Origin: Akkermansiaceae bacterium UBA5020
GTDB taxonomy: Bacteria; Verrucomicrobiota; Verrucomicrobiia; Verrucomicrobiales; DEV007
NCBI GenBank assembly: GCA_002396885.1
Contig: DGXY01000015.1
Coordinates: forward strand, 1 to 22,500
Length of the DNA stretch: 22,500 bases
Reading direction: 5' to 3'
Both the position numbers and the translations under genes were made by a program. How positions within the stretch are numbered: the first letter of the stretch is position 1; every line of letters begins with the position of its first letter. The notes under the pieces are model-generated. The model ran no database searches and was not told where the DNA came from. It worked only from the letters and a program-made list of their open reading frames with translations. Below are positions 14,688-22,498 of the stretch, one piece after another.

Positions 14688-15371
14688 ATGAAAGTTGCGG
14701 AGACCCGGAATCTCAGAAAAACCTACCATTTTGGCGACACGGAAGTGTCGGCCTTGCGGGATATCAGTCTCGGAATCGAGGAGCGCGAATTCATCGCGGT
14801 CTGGGGGCCCTCGGGCTCGGGCAAGTCGACTCTCTGCAACCTGATCGGGTTGCTTGATACCCCCACCTCGGGAGAAGTCCTCGTCTCGGGCACGCCCGCC
14901 GCCGGTCTCACCGATGCTCTCCGCAGCGAGCTGCGCAATGCCTCGATCGGATTCGTCTTTCAGAACTTCAATCTCATTCCTGTGCTCACCGCGCTCGAGA
15001 ACGTGATGCTACCCCTGCAGATCCACGGGGTCTCCAAGGCCGATGCCAGGGCGAGGGCCGAAAAGCTGCTGGGCGAGGTCGAACTCTCCGACCGCATGCA
15101 CCACCGTCCCCAGAAAATGAGCGGCGGCCAGCAGCAGCGTGTCGCGATCGCCCGGGCTCTCGTGACCGATCCCGCACTCGTCATCGCCGATGAACCGACC
15201 GCGAATCTCGATACCCACAACGCGAACCTGATCATCGATCTGATGCGCCGCATCAATCAGGAGCGGGGCGCGGCTTTTGTTTTCTCCACGCATGATGACC
15301 GGCTCCTCGACCGCGTCGATCGTAAGATCCATTTGCGGGATGGACAGATTGTTGAGGATGCTCGCTTGTGA
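14688..15371 (+). CDS. ABC transporter ATP-binding protein, LolD/MacB type
   Basis: A 227-residue ATPase with all motifs: Walker A GPSGSGKST (40-48), Q-loop Gln92 in FQNFNL, signature MSGGQQQR (144-151), Walker B ALVIADE (163-169), TANLD D-loop and His202 in STHD. The length, TALENVMLPL and the SGGQQQRVAIARAL context place it in the LolD/MacB/FtsE-like group, which powers lipoprotein release or efflux permeases of the FtsX fold. No permease or membrane-fusion partner is encoded next to it on either side, so it is an orphan here. It is divergent from the glycosyltransferase gene (63-bp gap), and the next plus-strand gene is unrelated. Start ATG fits the family. Confidence 0.95.
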   Translation: MKVAETRNLRKTYHFGDTEVSALRDISLGIEEREFIAVWGPSGSGKSTLCNLIGLLDTPTSGEVLVSGTPAAGLTDALRSELRNASIGFVFQNFNLIPVLTALENVMLPLQIHGVSKADARARAEKLLGEVELSDRMHHRPQKMSGGQQQRVAIARALVTDPALVIADEPTANLDTHNANLIIDLMRRINQERGAAFVFSTHDDRLLDRVDRKIHLRDGQIVEDARL

Positions 15372-15396
15372 TCACCTGCCTCCTACTTCTATTCTT

Positions 15397-15499
15397 TACT
15401 CCTACTCCTACTCATACTCCTACTCATACTCCTACTCAGCGAGCGTCAATGGCCGTCCGGTTTTGAGTATGAGTATGAGGTAAGAGTATGAGTATGAGG
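15397..15499. repeat. Inverted pair of hexamer-repeat tracts (TACTCC/TACTCA)
   Basis: The left tract (15397-15438) is exactly seven hexamers alternating TACTCC and TACTCA. After a 26-base spacer (15439-15464) the right tract (15465-15499) reads GAGTAT, GAGTAT, GAGGTA, A, GAGTAT, GAGTAT, GAGG, the same repeat in reverse-complement orientation with one slip. RNA from either strand could fold into a long imperfect hairpin. It begins 25 bases after the ABC ATPase stop and ends 68 bases before the next ATG. It may act as a terminator or be a mobile or slippage-born repeat; no gene is seen here. Confidence 0.85.
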
Positions 15500-15509
15500 C
15501 TAAGGAAGG

Positions 15510-15538
15510 TTGAAGGAGCCCCCGCGAATCTCTAAGTT
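15510..15538 (+). promoter_or_regulatory. Candidate promoter of the kinase-PP2C gene
   Basis: TTGAAG (15510-15515) and TAAGTT (15533-15538) are 17 bases apart, directly after the hexamer-repeat hairpin. The start would be near 15545, giving a leader of ~22 bases without a Shine-Dalgarno. The -35 matches 4/6; the -10 is weak. Confidence 0.3.
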
Positions 15539-15566
15539 CCGTCCCCCCCGTTTCACCCTTTCCTTC

Positions 15567-16799
15567 ATGAAAATCGCCAAAGACGGCATCCGTTCCATCG
15601 TCAAGGTCGGCTACGACGGCCGTGTTCATAAAACCTTCCGTGGCACGGGAAAGGAAGAGCGTTTTGAAAACGAGGTGAAAGTGCTGAAGGCGCTCGAAGC
15701 CCGCGGCTGCGAGATCGTGCCCCGGCTCCTCGACAACGATCCCGAAACCCTCACCATCGTCACGACCAATTGCGGGGCCCCCGCCGAGGCCAGCATCAGC
15801 GAGGAGCGGGCCGCCGAGCTCTTCAAGTTGCTCGAGGACGAATTCGGCATCGTTCACGACGATCCTTTTCCGCGGAACATCACCTACCACTCGCGCATGG
15901 GGCAGTTCTGCGTGATCGATTTCGAGCTCGCCCAGATCCTCGAGGATCCCAAACACCGCAGTGATGCCGACGAGGCCCATCGCATCCTCGAGTGGTGCGG
16001 TATCTCCCGCGATGGGATAAGGCGCCTGGGGAATCAGGATTCGCTCGCGGTGTTCTCCTCCGCAATGGGTTGGGCTGACAGCACCGAGCTCTCCGGCACT
16101 CAGTCGATTGATGGCAGCGGGCTCATCTTTGCGGTCAGCGACGGCATGGGTGGTCCCGCCGCCGGCGAGGTCGCGAGTTCGCTCGTGGTGCGCGAGCTGC
16201 GGCGTTTCCTCCCGGCGATGATGGGGGACTTCCACGGTGCCGCTGATCCCGAGGCGCTCCTCGAGCGCGCCGTGAAATCGCTGCACGATTATGTCACCCG
16301 CGTCGGCAACCGCGATCCCAAGCTGACGGGCATGGGCGCGACCGTCGTCTGCGGTCTTTTCTATCGCACCCGCGTCACCTTCGCCCACGTCGGCGACAGC
16401 CGCTTCTACCAATACCGCAACGGTGTCCTGACCCAGCTCACCTACGATCACACTTACGTCGGGGCACAGTTCCGGGCGGGTAAGTTCAACGAGCGCGAGG
16501 CCCGTATGCATCCGCGGAAGAACGTCCTCCAGCAGGCCATCGGAGGCGGATGCCAGATCGTCCATCCCCAGGTCGCCTCGGCCTCGATCGAGCCGGGCGA
16601 CTGGTTCCTGATCTGTTCCGACGGCGTCGTCGACGGACTCTGGAACAAAAACATCGCCGAGTGTTTCGCCGATGCCGGGAGGCTGAATCAATCCGCGGAG
16701 GAAGTCGCCAAACGCCTCATCGACTGGGCCACGGAAGAGGCGGGTCGGGATGATACGACTTTATTTGTGGTGCGGGCGGAGGGGGCGGAGGGGAGTTGA
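15567..16799 (+). CDS. Fusion of minimal kinase-like domain and PP2C phosphatase
   Basis: A 410-residue two-domain signalling protein. Residues 1-130 look like a compact RIO/Bud32-like kinase: Lys22 in HKTF, Glu36 in RFENEV, the catalytic-loop-like VHDDPFPRN (96-104, Asp98 or Asp99 and Asn104), and IDFELAQ with Asp118 at the DFG place. No glycine-rich loop is evident. Residues ~150-405 form a PP2C/PPM Ser/Thr phosphatase with NQD (156-158), FAVSDGMGG (Asp192), GMGATVV (256-261), FAHVGDSRFY, LICSDGVVDGL (Asp352) and GRDDTT (393-398). All metal-binding aspartates are present, so the phosphatase should be active with Mn/Mg. No membrane segment is seen. The kinase half is very short; autophosphorylation balance or regulation of the phosphatase is speculative. 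It stands alone between unrelated genes. Confidence 0.88.
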   Translation: MKIAKDGIRSIVKVGYDGRVHKTFRGTGKEERFENEVKVLKALEARGCEIVPRLLDNDPETLTIVTTNCGAPAEASISEERAAELFKLLEDEFGIVHDDPFPRNITYHSRMGQFCVIDFELAQILEDPKHRSDADEAHRILEWCGISRDGIRRLGNQDSLAVFSSAMGWADSTELSGTQSIDGSGLIFAVSDGMGGPAAGEVASSLVVRELRRFLPAMMGDFHGAADPEALLERAVKSLHDYVTRVGNRDPKLTGMGATVVCGLFYRTRVTFAHVGDSRFYQYRNGVLTQLTYDHTYVGAQFRAGKFNEREARMHPRKNVLQQAIGGGCQIVHPQVASASIEPGDWFLICSDGVVDGLWNKNIAECFADAGRLNQSAEEVAKRLIDWATEEAGRDDTTLFVVRAEGAEGS

Positions 16800-16919
16800 A
16801 GCAATCGCGGACAGGTCTTCGATTATCGAACCGACGGAGAAGCCTTTGAGGTCGAATCCAAAGGGGTGCTCGGATACGAGCGTGACTACGCGTGACTAGT
16901 CCCCGATTCAGGTGAGGGC
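16800..16919. other. Short gap with tandem repeat between kinase-PP2C gene and argA
   Basis: This 120-bp gap between convergent genes has GCGTGACTA twice (16880-16888 and 16890-16898). A small hairpin GGTGAG-GG-CTCACC (16911-16924) overlaps the argA stop and may aid termination. The frame of the kinase-PP2C gene stays open for 31 codons after its TGA at 16797-16799, up to a TGA at 16893-16895. Confidence 0.4.
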
Positions 16920-18197
16920 TCACCCTAACCGACGAACCAAGAGCACCGCGTTGCGTCCGTTCTTCGCCCACTTCTCGCGGCGTTCCTCGGGGAGCAGGCC
17001 GAGATCGTGGGTGCGGGAGAACCCCTCGCGCTCGAGGTAGCCGGCGGCCTGGGTTGAAAGGGCGTAGATCTGGCCGCAGCCGAGTTGGCGAGCCCGCTCG
17101 ACCGCGGCGGTGACGAGGGTGCTGCCGTAGCCCTGGCCGGTGTGGCCGCGCTTCACGTAGAGACAGGCGAGCTCGGCACGGTCGCCGGCGGGATGGGGGT
17201 GCACGGCGACGCAACCGACAATGTTGCCGTCGATCTCGATGACGATGTAATCGTGGATCGCCGACTGGATCTCGGCGCGGCTCCGTTCGATCAATTCCTC
17301 GTCCTCGACGGCGCGGTGGATCAAGAGGTAGAGTTCGTCGACGTCGGCATGGGTGGCCGCGCGGATTTTCTGATAGGCGTCGGAGTAGACCATCACCCCG
17401 ACGCCTTCGTTGCTGAAGAGTTCGGCGAGGAGGGCGTCCTGGTTGCGGCTGCCGATGAGGTGGACGCGCGGCACGCCGTCGCGGGTGGCGCGGGCGGCCT
17501 GGCGCATTTTCGAGAGCATGCCGGGGGCGAGCGCGTCCTTGGTTTCGACGAAATGGAGGGCGTCTTCGGCGGTCCACTGTTTTTCACGGCCGCCAGTTTG
17601 GTCGCGGGGATCCTCGCTCGAGACGAAGAGGATCTTCGTGGCGCCGAGAGCGGTGGCGACCTCGCGGGCGACGGCGTCGGAATTCACCCGGAGGGTCTGG
17701 CCGTCGGCGTCGAAGCCGACCGGAGGAACGACGGGGAGGATGTCCTGGTCGAGGAAACTCTGCAGGACGCTCGCATCGATCTTCTCGACCGTGCCGGTGA
17801 ACCCGTGATCGATCCCCTTGATGATCCCTGCCGGGTGAGCGTGGATCGCGTTGGCCGTGGCCGCCTTGATCTTCACGGTGGTGAGGCTCTGCATCACTGC
17901 ATTCGAAAGGCGCGAGATTGCGTCCATGCTCACCTCCAGGGTGAGTTCGTCGGTCACGCCGGTCCCATCGACATTGGAAAGGACGACACCGCGTTTTTTT
18001 CCGAGGGCCTCGATCTGGGCGGCGGCTCCGTGGACGAGGACGACTTTCACGTTCAGCGAACGGAGCACGGCGAGATCGAGGAGGATGTTCGAAAAGTCCG
18101 TTGATTCGATCACGGCCCCATCCAGCGCGACCACGAAGGTACAGCCGCGGAATTGCGGCACATACTGGAGGATCGCGCGGAGGTCGCTGAAGTTCAT
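16920..18197 (-). CDS. argA: N-acetylglutamate synthase
   Basis: A 425-residue enzyme of the first step of arginine synthesis: glutamate plus acetyl-CoA gives N-acetylglutamate. The N-terminal half is an amino-acid-kinase-like domain (VVALDGAVIES at 22-32, VVLVHGAAAQIEALG at 52-66, VNSDAVAREVA near 171-181), which in this family binds arginine for feedback control. The C-terminal half (about 278-425) is a GNAT acetyltransferase with AELACLYVKRGHTGQGYGS (acetyl-CoA loop at 350-359). Length is close to E. coli ArgA (443). The ATG at 18197 begins at the family's usual N-terminus; an in-frame ATG at 18224 would add nine residues, and the frame stays open far upstream by chance opposite the next gene. 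No other arg gene is adjacent. Confidence 0.94.
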   Translation of the reverse strand: MNFSDLRAILQYVPQFRGCTFVVALDGAVIESTDFSNILLDLAVLRSLNVKVVLVHGAAAQIEALGKKRGVVLSNVDGTGVTDELTLEVSMDAISRLSNAVMQSLTTVKIKAATANAIHAHPAGIIKGIDHGFTGTVEKIDASVLQSFLDQDILPVVPPVGFDADGQTLRVNSDAVAREVATALGATKILFVSSEDPRDQTGGREKQWTAEDALHFVETKDALAPGMLSKMRQAARATRDGVPRVHLIGSRNQDALLAELFSNEGVGVMVYSDAYQKIRAATHADVDELYLLIHRAVEDEELIERSRAEIQSAIHDYIVIEIDGNIVGCVAVHPHPAGDRAELACLYVKRGHTGQGYGSTLVTAAVERARQLGCGQIYALSTQAAGYLEREGFSRTHDLGLLPEERREKWAKNGRNAVLLVRRLG

Positions 18198-18365
18198 GAA
18201 AGGGGTCAATGTGGACCTTTCCATTGGATTATCAAGAGGGCGCTGGGGCCTTCGGGAGCGACGCTTTCCTGACCGCGGATTCGCGACGGCTGTCAACGCT
18301 GGGTGCCGGGGAATGCCTCGATGCCGGAGAAGGCCTCCGACCCCCTGCCGTCCCGATTTCCGCCC

Positions 18366-18394
18366 TTGATCGCGGGCCTTCCCCTCGTTAGGAT
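18366..18394 (+). promoter_or_regulatory. Candidate leaderless promoter of the dehydrogenase/cytochrome gene
   Basis: TTGATC (18366-18371) and TAGGAT (18389-18394) are 17 bases apart, with seven bases from the -10 box to the ATG at 18402. Matches to consensus are 4/6 each. Transcription would start at the ATG. The AGGA within the -10 box could alternatively be a Shine-Dalgarno eight bases from the start, which would rule out leaderless use. Confidence 0.4.
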
Positions 18395-18401
18395 CGCGCC
18401 C

Positions 18402-21400
18402 ATGTCTCCCCGATTGATTTGCCTGATTCCCTTTTTCGCCCTCGCCGCCTCGGCGCAGCAGGTGAAACCGGTTTTTGAAACCCCCGTCCTCGACGCCAAG
18501 AGCCAGCCTCGCCTCGTGCCGGTCTCGGCCAACATTCCCGATGCGAAGGAACTCTATCTCGTCGTCTCCGACGAAGGCGGTCTCGCCTGTGACTGGGCCA
18601 ACTGGATCGCGCCGAAGCTGGTGATGAAAGACGGTTCGGTCCGCGAACTGACCGGGTTGGATTGGAAAGAGGCCAAGAGCGGTTGGGGGAAGACGCTCAA
18701 GGATCTCAATCAGGATGGCAAGCCCCTCACCGTCGAGGGCAAGATCCATACCAAGGGGATCGGCACGCACGGACCCTCCACGATCGCCTTTGCCCTGCCC
18801 GAAGGCGTGGCGAAATTCGAGGCGATCGCCGCGATCGACGACGGCGGCATGATCCGCGACGGCAAGCCGAGTTCGGCCAGCATGCGCTTCCGCGTTTACA
18901 CCCAAAAGCCCCCGGCGGCCTCTGCGGGTGGCTACGATCCCGATGCGCCGAAGGTGGTGCCGACCGATCTCTTCACCGTGCCCGAGGGACTCGAGGTCAC
19001 GATCTGGGCGACCACGCCGATGCTGCACAATCCGACCAACATCGACTTCGATGCCGCCGGCCGCCTCTACGTCGCCGAAGGCGTGAACTATCGCGGCAAG
19101 GGAGGGCGTCGTCCCGAGGGCGATCGCATCGTCATTCTCGAAGACTCGGACGGCTCCGGTTCGGCGGACAAGGTCTCCCTCTTCGTGCAGGAACCCGCGC
19201 TCGCCTCGCCCCTCGGCGTCGCTGTGCTCGATGATCGCATTCTCGTCTCGCAGCCGCCGGATCTGCTCGTTTATACCGACAAGAACCGCGACGGCAAAAT
19301 CGAAGCGGGGGTCGACGGACGCGAGGTCTTGCTCACCGGATTTGCCGGCAAACAGCATGACCACAGCCTCCACAGCGTCACCGCCGGACCGAATGGCCAG
19401 TGGTATTTCAACCAGGGCAACACCGGGGCGAAGTTCACGGATCGCTCCGGCAAGAACTTCTTCATGGGCAGTCCCTATATGTTGCAGGAAATCGCGGGCC
19501 AACGGAGCGACGACGGCCAGGTATGGGTAGGCGGCTTTCTCGCCCGCATGAATCCCGATGGCACGAACGTGACCATCCTCGGGCACAACTTCCGCAACAG
19601 CTACGAGCAGGCCGTGACCTCCTTCGGTGACGTCTTCCAGAGCGACAACGACGACCCGCCCGCCTGCCGCGTCACGCGAGTGCTCGAAGGGGGCAACGCC
19701 GGCTTCGCTTCGGCCGACGGACAACGCTCGTGGGGCGCCGACAAACGTCCCGGCCAGGATACTCCGACCGCCGAATGGCGTCAGGAAGATCCCGGCACCA
19801 TGCCCGCCGGCGATGTCTACGGTGGCGGTTCGCCCACCGGGGTGGCCTACTACGAGAACGGCGCGCTCGATCCGAAATGGAACGGCCTCCTTCTCGCCTG
19901 CGAGGCCGGGAAGAATGTTGTTTTCGGCTATCTGCCCGTGCCCGATGGCGCCGGCTACAAGCTGGAGCGTTTCGATTTCATGACCTCGAACGAGGCGAAG
20001 GAATGGGCCGGCTCCGATTTCCTTGGCGGCAAAGCTTCGGGAGATCTGAAGACGATGTTCCGACCCAGCGATGTCACCGTCGGACCGGACGGCGCGATCT
20101 ACGTGGCCGATTGGTTCGACGGCCGCGTTGGCGGACATGGCACCCTCGACGAAGGCATCGCCGGCACGATCTATCGCATTGCTCCGAAGGGTTTCAAGGC
20201 CTCCGTGCCGAAGCTCGATCTCGCCACCAGCGAGGGACAAATCGCCGCCTTGAAAAGTCCCGCGCCGAATGTGCGTTACAGTGGTTTTGTCAGGCTGCGC
20301 GAGGCCGGTGTCTCCGCCGTGCCGGCGGTTGCGGCCCTGCTTGCCCATGAGAATCCGCATCTCTCGGCCCGCGCCATTTGGTTGCTCGCGCAGATGGGGA
20401 GCGAAGGCGTGGCCCAAGTCGCTGCTCTCCTCGAGTCGGACGTTGCCATGACCCGGCTCGTTGCTTATCGCTCGCTTCGCTTCATTGGTCACGAGCCTGC
20501 AGCGATGGCGAAGGCCATGGCCGCTGACGAATCGTCCATGATCCGCGCCGAAGCTGCCCTGATGATGCGCGATTTGCCGCTCGAGCAGAGTCTTGAGGTC
20601 CTCCTCGCCGTGGCGAAGGGCTTCGATGGCAAGGATCGCAGTTATCTCGAAGCTTTCGGGACCGGGAGCAGGGGTAAGGAAGGCGAAGTCTACGCTGCGC
20701 TCGCGAAGGAACTTGGCGGCGCTGCCGACGCCTGGAGCGATTCTTTCGCTTGGCTCGCCTGGCGACTCCATCCGGCCGCTGCGGCAGGTGATTTCAAAGC
20801 CCGCGCCCTGCAGTCATCGCTCTCCGAGGACGAACGCAAGCGCATGCTCACGGCCCTCGCCTTTGTGAAAAGTCCCGAGGCCGTCGGTCACATGATCGAA
20901 CTCGCCAATGCCAAGGATTTTCCGATGAAGGACCTCGCCCAGTGGTGGCTGATGAACCGCAAGGGCAATCTCTGGAAGAGCTACGGCGTCGACGAGGCGA
21001 TGAAGGCGCGCGGCCTCTATGATCCTGACAAAGTCACCATCACCGCTGTCGAGATGCCGCCTGCCGTGGCTGGTGCCGCGGCCATGCCCGCGACCGCCGA
21101 GCTGATGAAGTTGTCCGGCGACAAAGCGAAAGGCCAGGCGGCCGTCGCGGTGTGTTACACCTGCCACAAGGTCGGCGAGGCGGGGATGGACTTTGGTCCC
21201 GACCTCACCACCTTTGGCCGCCAGCAGCCGATCGAGGTCCTCCTCGACGCGATCGCCCATCCCTCGGCGGACATCTCGCACGGCTACGAGGGCAGCAAGA
21301 TTGTCACCAGCGATGGCACCGTTGTCACCGGCATGGTCCTCTCGAACGGCGATCCGTTCATCGTGAAATGCATGGGCGGTGTCGTGCAGACGATCCCGAA

Positions 21401-21515
21401 AGGCCGGGTCAAGTCGGTCGAACCGCTCGGGCGTTCCCTGATGTATGATCCCGCGAACCTCGGGCTCGCTCCACAAACTGTCGCCGATATCGCGGCGTTT
21501 TTGAAGAGCTTGTGA
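18402..21515 (+). CDS. PVC-type membrane-bound dehydrogenase with NPCBM, HEAT and cytochrome c domains
   Basis: A 1037-residue exported protein. A signal peptide covers about 1-19 (ending ALAASAQ). An NPCBM-like beta-sandwich follows (about 45-165, with KGIGTHGPSTIAFALP), then a sugar-dehydrogenase-like beta-propeller of the PVC type (about 190-640; FTVPEGLEVTIWA, NPTNIDFDAAGRLYVAEG, PSDVTVGPDGAIYVADWFDG). HEAT-like repeats occupy about 650-850, and a C-terminal haem domain has CYTCH at 918-922 (GDKAKGQAAVAVCYTCHKVG) and ends with VADIAAFLKSL. This is the TIGR02604/TIGR02603 architecture. The inferred role is periplasmic oxidation of a sugar or polysaccharide-derived substrate with electrons passed to the covalent haem; the substrate is unknown. 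The ATG at 18402 directly precedes the signal peptide. It is divergent from argA. Confidence 0.95.
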   Translation: MSPRLICLIPFFALAASAQQVKPVFETPVLDAKSQPRLVPVSANIPDAKELYLVVSDEGGLACDWANWIAPKLVMKDGSVRELTGLDWKEAKSGWGKTLKDLNQDGKPLTVEGKIHTKGIGTHGPSTIAFALPEGVAKFEAIAAIDDGGMIRDGKPSSASMRFRVYTQKPPAASAGGYDPDAPKVVPTDLFTVPEGLEVTIWATTPMLHNPTNIDFDAAGRLYVAEGVNYRGKGGRRPEGDRIVILEDSDGSGSADKVSLFVQEPALASPLGVAVLDDRILVSQPPDLLVYTDKNRDGKIEAGVDGREVLLTGFAGKQHDHSLHSVTAGPNGQWYFNQGNTGAKFTDRSGKNFFMGSPYMLQEIAGQRSDDGQVWVGGFLARMNPDGTNVTILGHNFRNSYEQAVTSFGDVFQSDNDDPPACRVTRVLEGGNAGFASADGQRSWGADKRPGQDTPTAEWRQEDPGTMPAGDVYGGGSPTGVAYYENGALDPKWNGLLLACEAGKNVVFGYLPVPDGAGYKLERFDFMTSNEAKEWAGSDFLGGKASGDLKTMFRPSDVTVGPDGAIYVADWFDGRVGGHGTLDEGIAGTIYRIAPKGFKASVPKLDLATSEGQIAALKSPAPNVRYSGFVRLREAGVSAVPAVAALLAHENPHLSARAIWLLAQMGSEGVAQVAALLESDVAMTRLVAYRSLRFIGHEPAAMAKAMAADESSMIRAEAALMMRDLPLEQSLEVLLAVAKGFDGKDRSYLEAFGTGSRGKEGEVYAALAKELGGAADAWSDSFAWLAWRLHPAAAAGDFKARALQSSLSEDERKRMLTALAFVKSPEAVGHMIELANAKDFPMKDLAQWWLMNRKGNLWKSYGVDEAMKARGLYDPDKVTITAVEMPPAVAGAAAMPATAELMKLSGDKAKGQAAVAVCYTCHKVGEAGMDFGPDLTTFGRQQPIEVLLDAIAHPSADISHGYEGSKIVTSDGTVVTGMVLSNGDPFIVKCMGGVVQTIPKGRVKSVEPLGRSLMYDPANLGLAPQTVADIAAFLKSL

Positions 21516-21526
21516 CGGTTTCTCAG

Positions 21527-21628
21527 GGAGCCGCCTGTGACGCGGGAGAAATTCTCACGAATTTCTTTACACCGTGCACGGGCGGGTAAAGAAACTCGTG
21601 AGAGGTTCTCCTTGGCTGGGGCGGCTTC
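21527..21628. repeat. Long imperfect inverted repeat between convergent genes
   Basis: The core arms 21546-21570 and 21586-21610 are reverse complements at 22 of 25 positions (GTAAAGAAA and TCGTGAGA blocks conserved) around a 15-base loop. A second outer pair, GGAGCCGCC (21527-21535) and GGCGGCTTC (21620-21628), matches at 8 of 9 positions. The result is a two-storey stem-loop. It sits between the stop codons of the dehydrogenase gene (21515) and hemQ (21653). It may serve as a bidirectional terminator, but the size and lack of a U-run suggest an intergenic repeat element. Confidence 0.8.
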
Positions 21629-21652
21629 AGGCAAGGTCGTGCGGGAGGGGCC

Positions 21653-22498
21653 TCACAGCCCTGCCCGGCGGAAGAGCTCGTCGAGCGGGAGCTGGAGTCC
21701 AATGTAGAAATCACCGAATTCCGCGTAGATCGCGCTGACTTCGTCGAAACGCATTTCGTAGACGATCTCCTTAATGTCCTGGGTGTTGTGGGAAAAGAGG
21801 GTCACGCCCCATTCCCATTCCTCGAGGCCGGTCGATCCGGTGATGAGCTGACGGACGCGTCCCGCGAAGGTACGTCCGACCCGGGCGTGACCGGCCATCA
21901 GCTTGCGGCGAGCCTCGTAGTCGAGGTGATACCAGTTTTGGTTCTCGTTGCGGCGCTTCGACATCGGATAGAAACAGAGAACCGGCCAGTCGGGCATGTT
22001 CGGGTAGAGGCGATCGCTGTTGTATTTCGCCATCCGCTTGCGAAACTCCTCGAGCTTGGTCTCCATCTCGGGACTGCCGGCGGCGATACCCTCGTCGCGG
22101 GTGAGGTCGGCGGCATACTGCTCCTCCGTCGTGGTGTATTCGCTGAGTTCAGTCAAGCTGAGGTAGCTGTAGACCGGCGTCAGCACATCGGGACCGAGGG
22201 CGCGATAGAGTTGCTTCTCAAAACGGTTCGCCTTGTGGAGGTCGTCCGTCAGAAGCATGAAGCCGATGTCGGCCTTGGGCGTCACCATCGAAAAGGTGAG
22301 GAGCTGGGACGAGTCCGTCGAGCGGATCTCCTGAACGAGTTCGGCGAGGTTCGTTTTCGCCTCGAGCTTTTCCTCGTCGGAAAAGAGCGACCACTGCGCC
22401 TGTTCGACGTGGAAAAACAAGTGGATCACATGCCAGCCCTCGCGGGGGATGACACGGTCGGGATCAATGGCGGCGGGGGAGGAAGGGTGGGGATTCAT
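21653..22498 (-). CDS. hemQ: Coprohaem decarboxylase HemQ (chlorite dismutase family)
   Basis: A 281-residue member of the chlorite dismutase-like family, matching HemQ/ChdC, which converts iron-coproporphyrin III to haem b in the coproporphyrin-dependent pathway. CFYPMSKRR gives Tyr177 and Lys181. The proximal haem ligand is His204 in LMAGHARVGR. The spacing Tyr-(+4)-Lys and Tyr-(+27)-His is the same as Tyr145, Lys149 and His172 of the Staphylococcus enzyme. Further hallmarks are YSYLSLTELSEY (110-121), QLITGSTGLEEWEWGVTLFS and EMRFDEVSAIYAEFGDFYIG. It lacks the distal arginine loop of true chlorite dismutases as far as I can see. The ATG at 22498 is two bases from the window edge, so an earlier start cannot be excluded. 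Its haem product would supply cytochromes such as the neighbouring 18402-21515 protein. Confidence 0.94.
   Translation of the reverse strand: MNPHPSSPAAIDPDRVIPREGWHVIHLFFHVEQAQWSLFSDEEKLEAKTNLAELVQEIRSTDSSQLLTFSMVTPKADIGFMLLTDDLHKANRFEKQLYRALGPDVLTPVYSYLSLTELSEYTTTEEQYAADLTRDEGIAAGSPEMETKLEEFRKRMAKYNSDRLYPNMPDWPVLCFYPMSKRRNENQNWYHLDYEARRKLMAGHARVGRTFAGRVRQLITGSTGLEEWEWGVTLFSHNTQDIKEIVYEMRFDEVSAIYAEFGDFYIGLQLPLDELFRRAGL

Noticed and set aside
15277..15483. Short ORF encoding alternating Tyr-Ser residues
   Set aside because: The YS pattern is only the translation of the TACTCC/TACTCA hexamer repeat and starts inside the ABC ATPase gene.
16845..16862. GGTCGAATCC resembling a tRNA T-loop
   Set aside because: No matching T-stem, acceptor stem or anticodon arm could be found around it.
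18198..20771. Long open extension upstream of argA on the minus strand (1283-aa frame in total)
   Set aside because: The extension is antisense to the dehydrogenase/cytochrome gene and lacks known domains; argA is complete from the ATG at 18197.
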